From positions 22,152 through 86,151 of the forward strand of contig CAJTZF010000010.1 in assembly GCA_910584245.1 (NCBI GenBank): 64,000 nt of DNA. Direction: 5' to 3'. The notes beneath the pieces were generated by a model. The model ran no database searches. It was not told the DNA's origin and saw only the letters and a program-made list of their open reading frames with translations. Made by a program: the position numbers and the translations under genes. This document shows, piece by piece, positions 42,197 through 51,398 of this stretch (position 1 is its first letter; every line of letters starts with the position of its first letter). This DNA comes from an uncultured Eubacterium sp. Lineage in GTDB: Bacteria > Bacillota > Clostridia > Lachnospirales > Lachnospiraceae.

Positions 42197-43702
42197 ATGA
42201 GAGGTATAGAAACCCCCATTACGAAAATTCGAAGACAAGTTTTTACGGAAGTCGCTAAGATCGCTTTTGAATCGGATAATATCAAGGATGATATTGAAGC
42301 GATCCCTTATAAGATCACACCGTCCGATGTGCCGTTGTACCGTGACAGTATTTACCGCGAACGTGCGATTGCGGGAGAACGTGTCCGGCTTGCGATGGGT
42401 ATGTCGCTTCGGCCGGAGAGCCAGCCTGTACATATCACGAGTGGTTTGAGTGAAAGCAATATTTCGGATAAATATTATGAGCCGCCTCTGATGCAGGTGA
42501 TTCCTTCCGCCTGTGCGATGTGTGAGGACAATGTATACCAGGTGACCGACCAGTGCCGCGGATGTGTGGCACACCCTTGCCATGAAGTATGTCCCACGGG
42601 TGCAATCCGCATGGAAAACGGACATTCTGTCATTGATGTGGATAAATGTGTAAAATGTGGAAAATGTAAGGCGATCTGTCCTTATGATGCCATTGCCAAA
42701 AAGGTGCGTCCCTGCGCTTCCGCATGCGGGGTAAAGGCCATTGACAGCGACGAGCACGGCCGTGCGCGGATTCACGATGATGTCTGTGTAAAATGTGGCC
42801 AGTGTATGGTAAGCTGTCCATTTGGTGCAATTGCAGATAAATCCCAGATTTTCCAGCTTGCCCGGGCGATCCGGCAGGGGGATGAGGTTATCGTTGAGCT
42901 GGCGCCGGCGGTGATCGGACAGTTTGGAACGGATGTGCGTCTCTGGAAAATCAAATCGGCGCTGAAGGAGATCGGATTTTCAGAAGTATACGAGGTTGCG
43001 CTGGGCGCTGATATTGGGGCGATTACGGAGGCAAGGCACTATGTACATGAGGTAAAGACCGGCAAGCTTCCATTCTTGCTGACATCCTGTTGTCCGGCCT
43101 GGTCCGTGCTCGCGAAGCAGACGCTTCCACAGGATATGCTTGAGGCGGTATCCAGTGCGTTGACGCCGATGGTTGCCACGGCGCGTTCCATTAAACAGAA
43201 GCATCCGAATGCACGCGTTGTTTTCGTCGGGCCGTGTGCGGCGAAAAAGCTTGAGGCATCCCGTGAAGCGGTGCGGAGCGATGTAGATTTCGTCATTACG
43301 TTTGAGGAGCTGGCCGCCATTTTTGAGGCAAAAGGAATCGACATGGAGACTTACGAGGCCGAGGAGCCAATTCACGATGCGACCGGCGCGGGCCGTGGTT
43401 ATGGCGTGGCAGGCGGTGTTGCTAATGCCATCGAGAAATGTATCAATGAATACTATCCGGATACGGAAGTTCTTATTGAACATGTGGAGGGGCTGAGTGA
43501 ATGCCAGAAGATGCTTCTGATGGCGAAAGCGGGAAAGAAAGATGGCTGTCTGATCGAGGGAATGGGATGTCCCGGCGGGTGTGTGGCTGGAGCCGGCACG
43601 AATATTCCAGTGGCGAAAGGCGCGCAGGCTGTCCGAAAGTTTGTGAAGGATTCCACAAAACCACTTCCGCCGAAAGAATATTCGGAGATTCAGCTTCCAT
43701 AA
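42197..43702 (+). CDS. Monomeric [FeFe] hydrogenase, group B-like
   Basis: A 501-residue iron-only hydrogenase. An N-terminal cysteine-rich segment (CAMC, CRGC, CHEVC) and two ferredoxin-type 4Fe-4S motifs (CVKCGKCKAICP and CVKCGQCMVSCP) precede the H-cluster domain. H-cluster motifs are L1 TSCCPAW, L2 GPCAAKK and L3 EGMGCPGGC. The TSCCP form of L1, in place of TSCSPGW, is typical of group B enzymes, which are proposed to use ferredoxin and whose role is little studied. Maturases HydE, HydF and HydG are not in the window. AAGGAGAG fixes the ATG. The stem-loop at 43714-43750 ends the transcript. Confidence 0.92.
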   Translation: MRGIETPITKIRRQVFTEVAKIAFESDNIKDDIEAIPYKITPSDVPLYRDSIYRERAIAGERVRLAMGMSLRPESQPVHITSGLSESNISDKYYEPPLMQVIPSACAMCEDNVYQVTDQCRGCVAHPCHEVCPTGAIRMENGHSVIDVDKCVKCGKCKAICPYDAIAKKVRPCASACGVKAIDSDEHGRARIHDDVCVKCGQCMVSCPFGAIADKSQIFQLARAIRQGDEVIVELAPAVIGQFGTDVRLWKIKSALKEIGFSEVYEVALGADIGAITEARHYVHEVKTGKLPFLLTSCCPAWSVLAKQTLPQDMLEAVSSALTPMVATARSIKQKHPNARVVFVGPCAAKKLEASREAVRSDVDFVITFEELAAIFEAKGIDMETYEAEEPIHDATGAGRGYGVAGGVANAIEKCINEYYPDTEVLIEHVEGLSECQKMLLMAKAGKKDGCLIEGMGCPGGCVAGAGTNIPVAKGAQAVRKFVKDSTKPLPPKEYSEIQLP

Positions 43703-43713
43703 CGAATAGTTCC

Positions 43714-43750
43714 AAAGGACGAAACGGAAAAACGGTTTCGTCCTTTTTTG
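43714..43750 (+). terminator. Terminator after the hydrogenase gene
   Basis: AAAGGACGAAAC (43714-43725) pairs with GTTTCGTCCTTT (43735-43746), a 12-bp perfect stem with a 9-base loop and trailing TTT. Confidence 0.88.
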
Positions 43751-43766
43751 AAAAAGGGGTGGTTTT

Positions 43767-45614
43767 TTGAATACGAAAAACAGGATGGGAGCGGCGCTTC
43801 TGGCTATAGTAGTAAGTATCGTTCCGCTTGTCGTCAGTGCGTGTTATTACCAGATCGGCTTAAAGGAGAATCCCTGGTTTTCGAATGCTGACGTTGCATA
43901 TGATTTCTTTTTGTACTGGAAAGGGCAGATGTTGATTTTGCTTTGCGGCCTGCTGGCGCTTTATACAGCGGTGCGGCAATATTTTGCAAAGGATGTGCGT
44001 CTGTCCGTCTCTCCTGTGCAGCTGCATAAGAAGTATATGATTCCTCTCGCCGTTTACATCGGATTGGCTGTGCTGTCCACGATATTGTCCGGGCACCGGG
44101 ATATGGCGCTGTGGGGAGGCTATGAGCAGTGGGAAGGCATGATTATTATTTGTGCGTATGGCATTACGCTTTTCTTTTCCTATTTGCTTGTCACCGGCAG
44201 GACAGAGATCCGGATCGTTATGTGGGGACTGCTGGCGGGAGTGGCTGTTCTGTCATTTTTGGGCGCTATGCAATATTTCGGGTATGATTTTTTCCGAAGT
44301 AAGGCCGGCATGGCAGTGATGAATTTCATGGCTGAAAAGAAACTGAAATTTACATTTAAGTTTGAGGTCGGCAGAGTGTATGCGACATTGAACAATCCGA
44401 ATTATGTCGGGTCTTATGTGGCGCTGGTGCTTCCGACCATTTTGTCGCTGGTGTCGTTTCATAAACGGAAGAGCGCAGTCTTTCAGAGCGGCATTGCACT
44501 GTTTTCAAGTGTACTCCTGGTTATTATGCTTCTCGGCTCACAATCGGTGACAGGCTGCATTGGGGTATTTGCGACATTTATTTTGTTTGCCGTATATTTT
44601 GTGATCCACAATAAGAGGCATCCTGGGAGGATTTTTGCCGCTTTGGGGGCCAGCGTGGCGGTGATCGGCATTGTAGTGGGGCTAAACCGGCCGGTTTTTG
44701 AATACGGCGTAAATAAGATCACAAATCCGGCCCCGGACTGCTTTGAGGTAAAAAGCCTGGAGTCGCAGGGCGGTCTTTTATATATGCGCACAAGTGGGGA
44801 TGATTTGTTGAAGCTGTCGGTGACGGCAAAGGATGGGGTGTATGAGTATGAAGCGACAGACGGCGGGGACAAAATAGTAAGCTGGTTCCGGGAAGGGAAT
44901 ACCGATAAGGTGAAGTTCCAGGATGAACGGTTTTCAAAAATTGAAATTAGCGAGAAGTGTGTAGTTGCAGACGGGGAAGAGCTGGATGCCTTTGTTATTG
45001 AAACGCCTTCGGTTGGAAAAGAGTATACAATTGTGCTTTCAAAGGAGAATGATATAGGCAGCGGCCTCTCCCGGATGAGTTACCGCATGTACAATCCATT
45101 TGATAAGGTAGACGGCCTGAGGCACATTGAGAGTATCGGTTTTGAGAAAAACCAGCATTTTGGAAGCCGCCGGGGATATATATGGTCCCGTACCTTTCCG
45201 CTGTTAAAAAGACATATTTTGTATGGTTCCGGTCCCAATACGTTTGTTTATGAGTTTCCGAATGACGACTATGTGGGAATGAAGAATGTAGGGTATGACG
45301 GCGCGGTTGTCACAAAACCGCACAATATGTTTTTGCAGATCTGGGTACAGACAGGTTTTGTTTCATTGCTGGCGTTTTTGGCGCTTTACGGATTATATTT
45401 TGTGGAGAGCATAAGGCTGTATTTTTTGTGCGGGGGTCTCCGCAGCAGTGAAAAGATAGGGCTTGGCATTATGCTCGGCACATTTGGGTATATTGTAACT
45501 GGGCTCGCCAATGATTCCACAGTGGCAGTGGCGCCTTTGTACTGGTGCCTGCTTGGCACGGGTATGGCTGTCAACCGGTATAACCGAATGGGAAACAGGG
45601 ATGCCAGTGAATAA
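43767..45614 (+). CDS. O-antigen ligase/Wzy-like polytopic membrane protein
   Basis: A 615-residue membrane protein with about eleven TM helices and a large extracellular region (about residues 310-490). The segment before the last helices, GSGPNTFVYEFPND followed by KPHNMFLQIWVQTGF, matches Wzy_C/O-antigen-ligase family proteins, where it lies in the periplasmic or external loop. These enzymes transfer or polymerise lipid-linked glycans, but no glycosyltransferase genes are nearby. The start is TTG at 43767 with AAGGGGTGG just upstream. Read with the radical SAM gene downstream (8 bases between). The function is inferred from one motif and topology. Confidence 0.78.
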   Translation: MNTKNRMGAALLAIVVSIVPLVVSACYYQIGLKENPWFSNADVAYDFFLYWKGQMLILLCGLLALYTAVRQYFAKDVRLSVSPVQLHKKYMIPLAVYIGLAVLSTILSGHRDMALWGGYEQWEGMIIICAYGITLFFSYLLVTGRTEIRIVMWGLLAGVAVLSFLGAMQYFGYDFFRSKAGMAVMNFMAEKKLKFTFKFEVGRVYATLNNPNYVGSYVALVLPTILSLVSFHKRKSAVFQSGIALFSSVLLVIMLLGSQSVTGCIGVFATFILFAVYFVIHNKRHPGRIFAALGASVAVIGIVVGLNRPVFEYGVNKITNPAPDCFEVKSLESQGGLLYMRTSGDDLLKLSVTAKDGVYEYEATDGGDKIVSWFREGNTDKVKFQDERFSKIEISEKCVVADGEELDAFVIETPSVGKEYTIVLSKENDIGSGLSRMSYRMYNPFDKVDGLRHIESIGFEKNQHFGSRRGYIWSRTFPLLKRHILYGSGPNTFVYEFPNDDYVGMKNVGYDGAVVTKPHNMFLQIWVQTGFVSLLAFLALYGLYFVESIRLYFLCGGLRSSEKIGLGIMLGTFGYIVTGLANDSTVAVAPLYWCLLGTGMAVNRYNRMGNRDASE

Positions 45615-45622
45615 GGAGGGGA

Positions 45623-47416
45623 ATGAATTTGAATGGTGAGAAGGTGGTTTTGACTGCTATCAATGCGAAATACATTCATTCCAATCTGGCGGTGTACTCG
45701 CTCAGGGCGAATGCCGGGGAGTATTCGGACCAGGTTGGCATTGTCGAATACACGATTAATCATCGGAAAGAGGAAATTTTACAGGCGATTTACCGGTGTT
45801 CCCCGGAAGTGGTCGGTTTTTCCTGCTATATATGGAACATTCGTTATGTGCTTGATATCGCGGCAGATTTGAAAGCGATTCATCCGGAAGTGATCATTAT
45901 ACTAGGGGGACCGGAGGTTTCTTACGATGCCCCCCGTGTATTAGAACAAAATCCTTTTGTGGATATGATTATACAGGGCGAGGGAGAGCGGACGTTCCGC
46001 CGTTTTTTGGAATGTTATTTGAATGGGGATGATGCCGGTGGCGGGGAGGATTATGGCAGCATACCGGGACTGTGTGTCCGCACCGGCGGTAAGGTTCGTA
46101 CGGCTGTGCCGGCGCAGGCAATGGATATGGATGATCTCGTGTTTCCGTACCATGCTGCCGAGGGGATGGATAACCGTATCTTTTATTATGAGACGATGCG
46201 CGGATGTCCGTTTTCCTGTAGCTATTGCCTGTCCTCAATTGAAAAAGGGGTTCGTTTCCGAAGCCTTCCCCGCGTATATGAGGAAATCCAGTTTTTTCTA
46301 GACCACAGGGCCAGGCAGGTGAAGTTTGTGGATCGGACGTTTAATTGTAATCACAAGCACGCATATAAAATTTGGGAATATATTTGGAAAAATGACAATG
46401 GCGTGACGAATTTTCATTTTGAGATTGGTGGGGATTTACTGCGCGAAGAGGATTTTGCATTATTTGAAAAATTCCGTCCCGGGCTTGTGCAGTTTGAGAT
46501 TGGGATCCAATCGACGAATAGCAAAACGATACAGGAAATCCAGAGAAGGATGGATTTGCCGCTGCTTGCCAAAAATCTTTCGAGGGTCCGGCAGACGAGG
46601 CGGATCCACCAGCACGTCGATTTGATAGCGGGGCTTCCGTATGAGGATCTTGCATCTTTCCGGCGGTCATTCAATGAAGTGTATGCGATGGAGCCCGACC
46701 AGCTTCAGCTCGGTTTTTTGAAAATTTTAAAGGGGTCGTACATGGAAGAGAAGAAAGCGGAATACGCAATAGCGCACGGGAACCAGCCGCCGTACGAGGT
46801 TCTTGCCACCCGGTGGCTGTCCTTTGATGATATACTGCTCCTTAAGTGGGTTGAAGAAATGGTCGAAATATATTATAATAGTTTTCAGTTCCAGGCGACG
46901 ATGGCGCTTCTCGGGCAGTGCCATGACGATGCGTTTACGATGTTCGAACGTCTTGGAACCTATTATGATGAAAATGGTTACTTTGAGAGGAAACACACCC
47001 GCATTTCCCGGTATGAAATTTTATGGGACTACATAAATACTTATTTTGCGGAGCAGGCGGAGGAGTTTCGCCAGACGCTTACGTATGATTTGTATTTGAG
47101 GGATTATGTCAAGAATCCGCCGTCTTTTGTGCGGAAAAGGAAGCCAGAATATGTGGAAGCGGTGAGGTCTTTTTTGGATGGACAGGCAAAAAAACCGGAC
47201 AAGCTCACCGGGTATGACGGATTTACGTCGAAACAATTGTTCCATATGGTTTATGTGGATGAATTTGTGCTGGATCTGGAATACTTGATGGAGCGGAACA
47301 AAATTCGAAAGGTTTCCCCTTATTCCCTCGTATTTGATTACCGTCGCCGGAATCCACTAAACAACAGTGCACGGGTTATTCCGCTGGATGCTGGATGGAG
47401 CGCAGTTGACGGATAA
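45623..47416 (+). CDS. B12-binding-domain radical SAM protein (DUF4080-type)
   Basis: A 597-residue radical SAM enzyme. The N-terminal Rossmann-like domain (about 1-135) corresponds to the cobalamin-binding domain but lacks the DxHxxG cobalt-coordinating histidine motif. The radical SAM core starts with CxxxCxxC in GCPFSCSYC, followed by GGD and IAGLPYED motifs, and a C-terminal region of about 200 residues resembles DUF4080. The substrate is unknown. AAGGAGGGG lies directly before ATG 45623 (2 bases) and 8 bases before an in-frame TTG at 45629, which may be the true start. Its last 41 bases overlap the convergent gene at 47376. Confidence 0.85.
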   Translation: MNLNGEKVVLTAINAKYIHSNLAVYSLRANAGEYSDQVGIVEYTINHRKEEILQAIYRCSPEVVGFSCYIWNIRYVLDIAADLKAIHPEVIIILGGPEVSYDAPRVLEQNPFVDMIIQGEGERTFRRFLECYLNGDDAGGGEDYGSIPGLCVRTGGKVRTAVPAQAMDMDDLVFPYHAAEGMDNRIFYYETMRGCPFSCSYCLSSIEKGVRFRSLPRVYEEIQFFLDHRARQVKFVDRTFNCNHKHAYKIWEYIWKNDNGVTNFHFEIGGDLLREEDFALFEKFRPGLVQFEIGIQSTNSKTIQEIQRRMDLPLLAKNLSRVRQTRRIHQHVDLIAGLPYEDLASFRRSFNEVYAMEPDQLQLGFLKILKGSYMEEKKAEYAIAHGNQPPYEVLATRWLSFDDILLLKWVEEMVEIYYNSFQFQATMALLGQCHDDAFTMFERLGTYYDENGYFERKHTRISRYEILWDYINTYFAEQAEEFRQTLTYDLYLRDYVKNPPSFVRKRKPEYVEAVRSFLDGQAKKPDKLTGYDGFTSKQLFHMVYVDEFVLDLEYLMERNKIRKVSPYSLVFDYRRRNPLNNSARVIPLDAGWSAVDG

Positions 47417-48005
47417 GAGAAGCTTTCCGGGGCAGTTCGGAGGTCTCTGCCTCTGAAATCAACTCGCTGATTTTTCCAGGGGTTCCCATAGCGGTATATG
47501 TCTCTGCAAGAGCTTTGTAGTCGGAATGCCTGCATGAGCCAGATTCAATACACAGCTTATAAACGGCGGCGGCGTCTGCGAAATAACCGGCTGAAAAATA
47601 TGCTTTTCCCAAGTTAGTCATATTCATTAAAAAATCATTAAAGTTTCGGTCATATTCGGATAAGGTATTGAAATTTCCTGTCCCATATGCTAACTTTAAG
47701 TCGGTATTTGTATAGCCCGAGAGGTCCATCATGGGCTGCTCCAGACTTGCGCAGACGCGATTCTGGTAGTAGGTTACATTTTCGTCTGTGCTCGCCGGCA
47801 TCGGAATGCGTGATTTATCCGGCGAAAACATAGGCAGATGGGAAATATCCTTGTTTCTTGTGTGATTGGCTTTCTCTTCACGGTCCCAGAACTTTTGGGA
47901 ATTGCGCTTCTGTTTCTTATGTGATTTATTTTTTTCATAATTCAGCCATGCGCAGAAGATGAGAAAACATATAAAGAGGGAGGGAATTGGAATATTACCA
48001 AACAT
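47376..48005 (-). CDS. Membrane-anchored protein with TPR-like C-terminal region, 209 aa
   Basis: One N-terminal TM helix (about 7-23) is followed by a basic cytoplasmic segment and a helical C-terminal part (about 120-205) with TPR-like character (NLGKAYFSAGYFADAAAVYK). I do not recognise a family. The ATG at 48005 has GGAAAGG 9 bases upstream; the in-frame ATG at 48014 touches the same site. The end overlaps the radical SAM gene by 41 bases tail to tail, and both reading frames look real in composition, so the overlap is probably genuine. Confidence 0.65.
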   Translation of the reverse strand: MFGNIPIPSLFICFLIFCAWLNYEKNKSHKKQKRNSQKFWDREEKANHTRNKDISHLPMFSPDKSRIPMPASTDENVTYYQNRVCASLEQPMMDLSGYTNTDLKLAYGTGNFNTLSEYDRNFNDFLMNMTNLGKAYFSAGYFADAAAVYKLCIESGSCRHSDYKALAETYTAMGTPGKISELISEAETSELPRKASLIRQLRSIQHPAE

Positions 48006-48053
48006 TTTATTCATCCTTTCCGTATATAAATATTTTATAAGGAGGTAATGACG

Positions 48054-48149
48054 ATGTTGAACCGCAAAAAACAGCGTATGGTAGCTGTTGTCATTTGTGT
48101 TGTGCTTATTTTAGCAATGTTGGCAGGAGTCGTATTACCATATATTTAG
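48054..48149 (+). CDS. 31-residue single-pass membrane protein (DUF4044-like)
   Basis: A very small gene. AAGGAGG at 48039-48045 lies 8 bases before the ATG at 48054. The product begins MLNRKKQRMVAV, has a run of hydrophobic residues and ends VVLPYI. The basic start and single TM helix resemble DUF4044-type mini-proteins found across Firmicutes; the role is unknown. It sits in the divergent gap between the minus-strand TPR-like gene and the VanW gene. A bulged hairpin (AACGGCTC with GAGACCGTT) follows, with no T-tract. Confidence 0.6.
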   Translation: MLNRKKQRMVAVVICVVLILAMLAGVVLPYI

Positions 48150-48235
48150 AAACGGCTCGAAAATGATTTATATTGAGACCGTTCCTAAGCTATAGTTTAA
48201 TACAGATTAAGAAAATGTGCAAGGGAGGACTTTAA

Positions 48236-49843
48236 TTGCAAAAAAGAGGAATATTATTAGCTGTGCTTGTCGTACTCGTTATGTTTGGCCTGATTGGGGC
48301 ATATGTGTTTTTCAGTTATGGCCAGTTGAGGCCAGAAGATGGGAAAATATGTGAGGGGATAAAGGTTGGAGAAATTGACATTGGAGGGATGACGGCAGAA
48401 GAGGCGGCCCGGGCAGTTGAATCCTATACATCAGGGAAGGCTGGCCAGGTGATTGAGGTTGATGTAAATGGAAAAACAGTGGCAACAACGGTTGGTGAGG
48501 TTGGTTATTCGTTTTCTACAGGCGATTTCATGGATCAGGCGATGGCTGTCGGACGGGATGGGGGTATGGTAAGTAATTACAAGGCTATTAAAGAGGCGGC
48601 CCAGGGAAAAATCAGTTATCCGATCGAGACGCAGCTGGACGAGAAGGCATTAAAGAAATTTGTAAAAAAGAAATGTAAGGAGCAGTGCACAAAGGTAAAG
48701 AACGCCGAGGTCAAAATGGAGGGCGGGAATTTTGTCTACACGAAATCAAGAGACGGCGTCACTCTCGATGTGGACGAAACGTGCCAGCTCATACGGAAAG
48801 CGGTGGAGGAGTTCCAGGGGGAAGGCACGATCCAGGTGACCGCCAACGTCAAAGTGGAGCGGCCAAAGGTGACCCAGGAGGCCGCCGCCAAGTGTAAGGA
48901 CAAAATAGGTACGTTTTCAACCACATTCAGCGCGGGAAATGTAAACCGCTCAAAGAACCTGGCGAATGCGGCCAGGCTCATTAACGGTTCTGTGATGTAT
49001 CCTGGCGACACGTTTTCCGTGCATGATGCCATCTCACCCCTCACGGAAGAAAATGGTTATTATGAGGCGGCGTCTTACAATAATGGTAAGGTGGAGGACA
49101 GTCTCGGCGGAGGTGTTTGCCAGGTGTCTACGACGCTGTACAACGCCGTTTTGCGGGCAGAACTTGAGATCGTAGCGAGGAGCCCCCACTCTATGGTGGT
49201 CAGCTATGTGAAGCCTTCGATGGATGCCGCGATTGCTGGCGACTATAAGGATTTTAAATTTAAAAATAATACGGATGTGCCAATTTATATCCAGGGCGGC
49301 ACACAGAATGGGACGATTTACTTTACCCTCTATGGGGAAGAGACAAGGGATTCCAACCGTCAGATCCGTTTTGAATCCGAAGTTACGGATACGATTCAGC
49401 CGGGAGCGGATAAAGTGACATATGATAAGACAAAACCGGAATCGTACATGAGCGTTACGCAGCAGGCACATATAGGTTATAAGGCAAGATTGTGGAAAAT
49501 AGTGACGGTAAATGGCAAGGAGACAAAAACGCAAATAAATACGAGCACCTATTCCGCGTCGCCCAGGTATGTGGTAAAAGGGGCTATGAAGACTCCTGCG
49601 AAGACAGAAAAACCAAAGGCTACGAAAAAGCCGAAAGCCACGAAAAAACCTGTTACCGGAAAATCCGGGCGCGGGGATACCGGAAAGGACGAAGAGGACA
49701 CCGGGAATAGTGGAAATGCTGGAAATGCGGGACAGACAGGAAACTCAGGGGATGGACAGCAGACCCAGCAGGCTACTCCCCAGCCGGATCCGGGGACCCA
49801 GCCGGACCCAGGAGCCCAGCCAGATCCAAACCAACAGCCTTAA
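48236..49843 (+). CDS. VanW-family surface protein with PG_binding_4 domain
   Basis: A 535-residue membrane-anchored protein: one N-terminal TM helix (about 5-26), a PG_binding_4-type domain (about 40-215) and the VanW domain (about 225-385) with its hallmark FSVHDAISPLTEENGY and GGGVCQVSTTLYNA. A G5-like beta region follows, then a lysine/threonine-rich tail with repeated TKKPKA units and Pro/Gln/Asp-rich repeats (QPDPG). VanW proteins occur in some vancomycin loci, but their function is not defined, and this chromosomal form does not imply resistance. TTG start 7 bases after AGGGAGGA. Confidence 0.88.
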   Translation: MQKRGILLAVLVVLVMFGLIGAYVFFSYGQLRPEDGKICEGIKVGEIDIGGMTAEEAARAVESYTSGKAGQVIEVDVNGKTVATTVGEVGYSFSTGDFMDQAMAVGRDGGMVSNYKAIKEAAQGKISYPIETQLDEKALKKFVKKKCKEQCTKVKNAEVKMEGGNFVYTKSRDGVTLDVDETCQLIRKAVEEFQGEGTIQVTANVKVERPKVTQEAAAKCKDKIGTFSTTFSAGNVNRSKNLANAARLINGSVMYPGDTFSVHDAISPLTEENGYYEAASYNNGKVEDSLGGGVCQVSTTLYNAVLRAELEIVARSPHSMVVSYVKPSMDAAIAGDYKDFKFKNNTDVPIYIQGGTQNGTIYFTLYGEETRDSNRQIRFESEVTDTIQPGADKVTYDKTKPESYMSVTQQAHIGYKARLWKIVTVNGKETKTQINTSTYSASPRYVVKGAMKTPAKTEKPKATKKPKATKKPVTGKSGRGDTGKDEEDTGNSGNAGNAGQTGNSGDGQQTQQATPQPDPGTQPDPGAQPDPNQQP

Positions 49844-49881
49844 AAGAATAAAAAGTTATTAGGATAGCGGGGAATAGAGAG

Positions 49882-50865
49882 ATGCGGACAGGAACAATAT
49901 CGGAGACTGTGCTGAAACGCTCCATACTGAAAAATATTTGTTATCGGAGTGATTGTCTGGTTAGTGGGCCGGCGGTCGGGCAAAAGTGTGGCGCACGAGC
50001 TGTAGCCGGCGGGAAACAGATGGTTTTTTCCGAGGTTTCCGTGACAGGCTGTGCCGGTGTTGCAGAGGAAATCGCATTTGAACGGCTCCGGAATGATGTG
50101 TCAGCGTCGGGCGGGCAGCTTGCCGGAATGCTGATAACGTTGTTTTTTCCGGCGGCCGGGGAGGAGAGGGAACTCAAATCCATTATGAATAAGCTGGCTG
50201 AAATGGCCCGTACACATGAAGTGGATATTCTCGGAGGGCACACGGAGGTGCTGGATGTGGTAACAGAGCCTATAATTGCTCTTACAGGCGCCGGATTTGC
50301 CGCGGCGGATACGAATCGTAAAAGTGGAAATTTTGAACCTGGCCAGGACATTGTCATGACGAAGTGGGCGGGAGCGGCGGGAGCCGCCAGCCTGGTCCGG
50401 GCAAGGCGGCACAATGCGGCCGGCGATTGTCTGGACCAACGCTTTTCTAATGATTTTCTTGACCGCAGCGGGTCGTATTTCCATAAAATGAGCAGTGTGC
50501 CGGATGTGGACACGGCGGTAGCTTTTGGCGTGACCGCTCTTTACAATGCGGGCAAGAAAGGCGTTTTTGGCGCCCTGTGGGAGCTGGGGGAAGCGTCTGG
50601 TGTGGGGATACAGGTGGAGCTGAAAAAAATACCGGTCCGCCAGGAAACAATTGAGGTTTGTGAGTTTATTGACTGCAATCCCTACCTGATTGCATCGGAC
50701 GGGGTTTTGCTGGCCGGGGCACACGAGGGCGCACGGCTTGTCGAGGCGTACAGACTCGCGGGGATTCCGGCTGCTGTGATTGGAACTGTTACGGGCGGCA
50801 ATGACAGAGTTGTTATAAATGGCGCCGAAAAGCGGTTTCTCGTGCCGCCGGGAACGGATGTGTGA
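49882..50865 (+). CDS. AIR synthase-related protein (HypE/ThiL-like)
   Basis: A 327-residue protein of the PurM/HypE fold: an N-terminal half with RSILKNI and the DILGGHTEV motif, and a C-terminal half with GGN and VPPG segments. HypE makes the cyanide ligand of [NiFe]-hydrogenases with HypF, but it needs a C-terminal cysteine; this chain ends VPPGTDV without one, and no hyp genes are nearby. So it is a HypE-like paralogue of unknown substrate. It precedes an Lrp-family regulator and an aminotransferase, a common grouping in Clostridia, which hints at amino-acid metabolism. Confidence 0.8.
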   Translation: MRTGTISETVLKRSILKNICYRSDCLVSGPAVGQKCGARAVAGGKQMVFSEVSVTGCAGVAEEIAFERLRNDVSASGGQLAGMLITLFFPAAGEERELKSIMNKLAEMARTHEVDILGGHTEVLDVVTEPIIALTGAGFAAADTNRKSGNFEPGQDIVMTKWAGAAGAASLVRARRHNAAGDCLDQRFSNDFLDRSGSYFHKMSSVPDVDTAVAFGVTALYNAGKKGVFGALWELGEASGVGIQVELKKIPVRQETIEVCEFIDCNPYLIASDGVLLAGAHEGARLVEAYRLAGIPAAVIGTVTGGNDRVVINGAEKRFLVPPGTDV

Positions 50866-50909
50866 GTATTATTGTTTGCTAAAAATAGATATTAGAAAAG
50901 AGGAACGAA

Positions 50910-51398
50910 ATGTTACAGGAAGAGATTTTGAGGTGCATCTCAAAAAATGCAAGAATGACGACCGAGGACCTGGCAGCTATGCTTGATTCTACACCGGACG
51001 AGGTGGAGAAGAGCATAAACAGTATGGAAGAGAGCGGTATTATATGCGGCTATCCCGCGCTGATTAATTGGGAGAAGACGGACAATGAGATTGTGACGGC
51101 GCTAATTGAAGTAAAGGTTACGCCCCAGCGCGGCCGTGGATTCGACAAGGTGGCGGAGCGGATTTACCAGTTTGACGAGGTGGCAAGTGTTTATCTGATG
51201 AGCGGTGGTTTTGATCTCACTGTGATGATCGAGGGAAAAAGCATGAAAGAGGTGGCAAGATTTGTCACTACCAAGCTTTCGCCGATGGAGTCCATTATGA
51301 GTACGGCCACTTATTTTGTGTTGAAAAAATATAAGGAGCACGGGCTTCCGCTTGTAAAAGAAGCAAATGAGGATGAAAGGATGTTGATTGCGCCATGA
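50910..51398 (+). CDS. Lrp/AsnC-family transcriptional regulator
   Basis: A 162-residue regulator with an N-terminal helix-turn-helix (about 1-55; MTTEDLAAMLDSTPDEVEKS) and a C-terminal RAM/AsnC ligand-binding domain (about 65-145; VYLMSGGFDLTVMIEG). Proteins of this class respond to amino acids. AGAGGAACG precedes the ATG. Its stop overlaps the next start (ATGA at 51395), so it is co-translated with the aminotransferase and very likely linked to it in function. Confidence 0.92.
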   Translation: MLQEEILRCISKNARMTTEDLAAMLDSTPDEVEKSINSMEESGIICGYPALINWEKTDNEIVTALIEVKVTPQRGRGFDKVAERIYQFDEVASVYLMSGGFDLTVMIEGKSMKEVARFVTTKLSPMESIMSTATYFVLKKYKEHGLPLVKEANEDERMLIAP

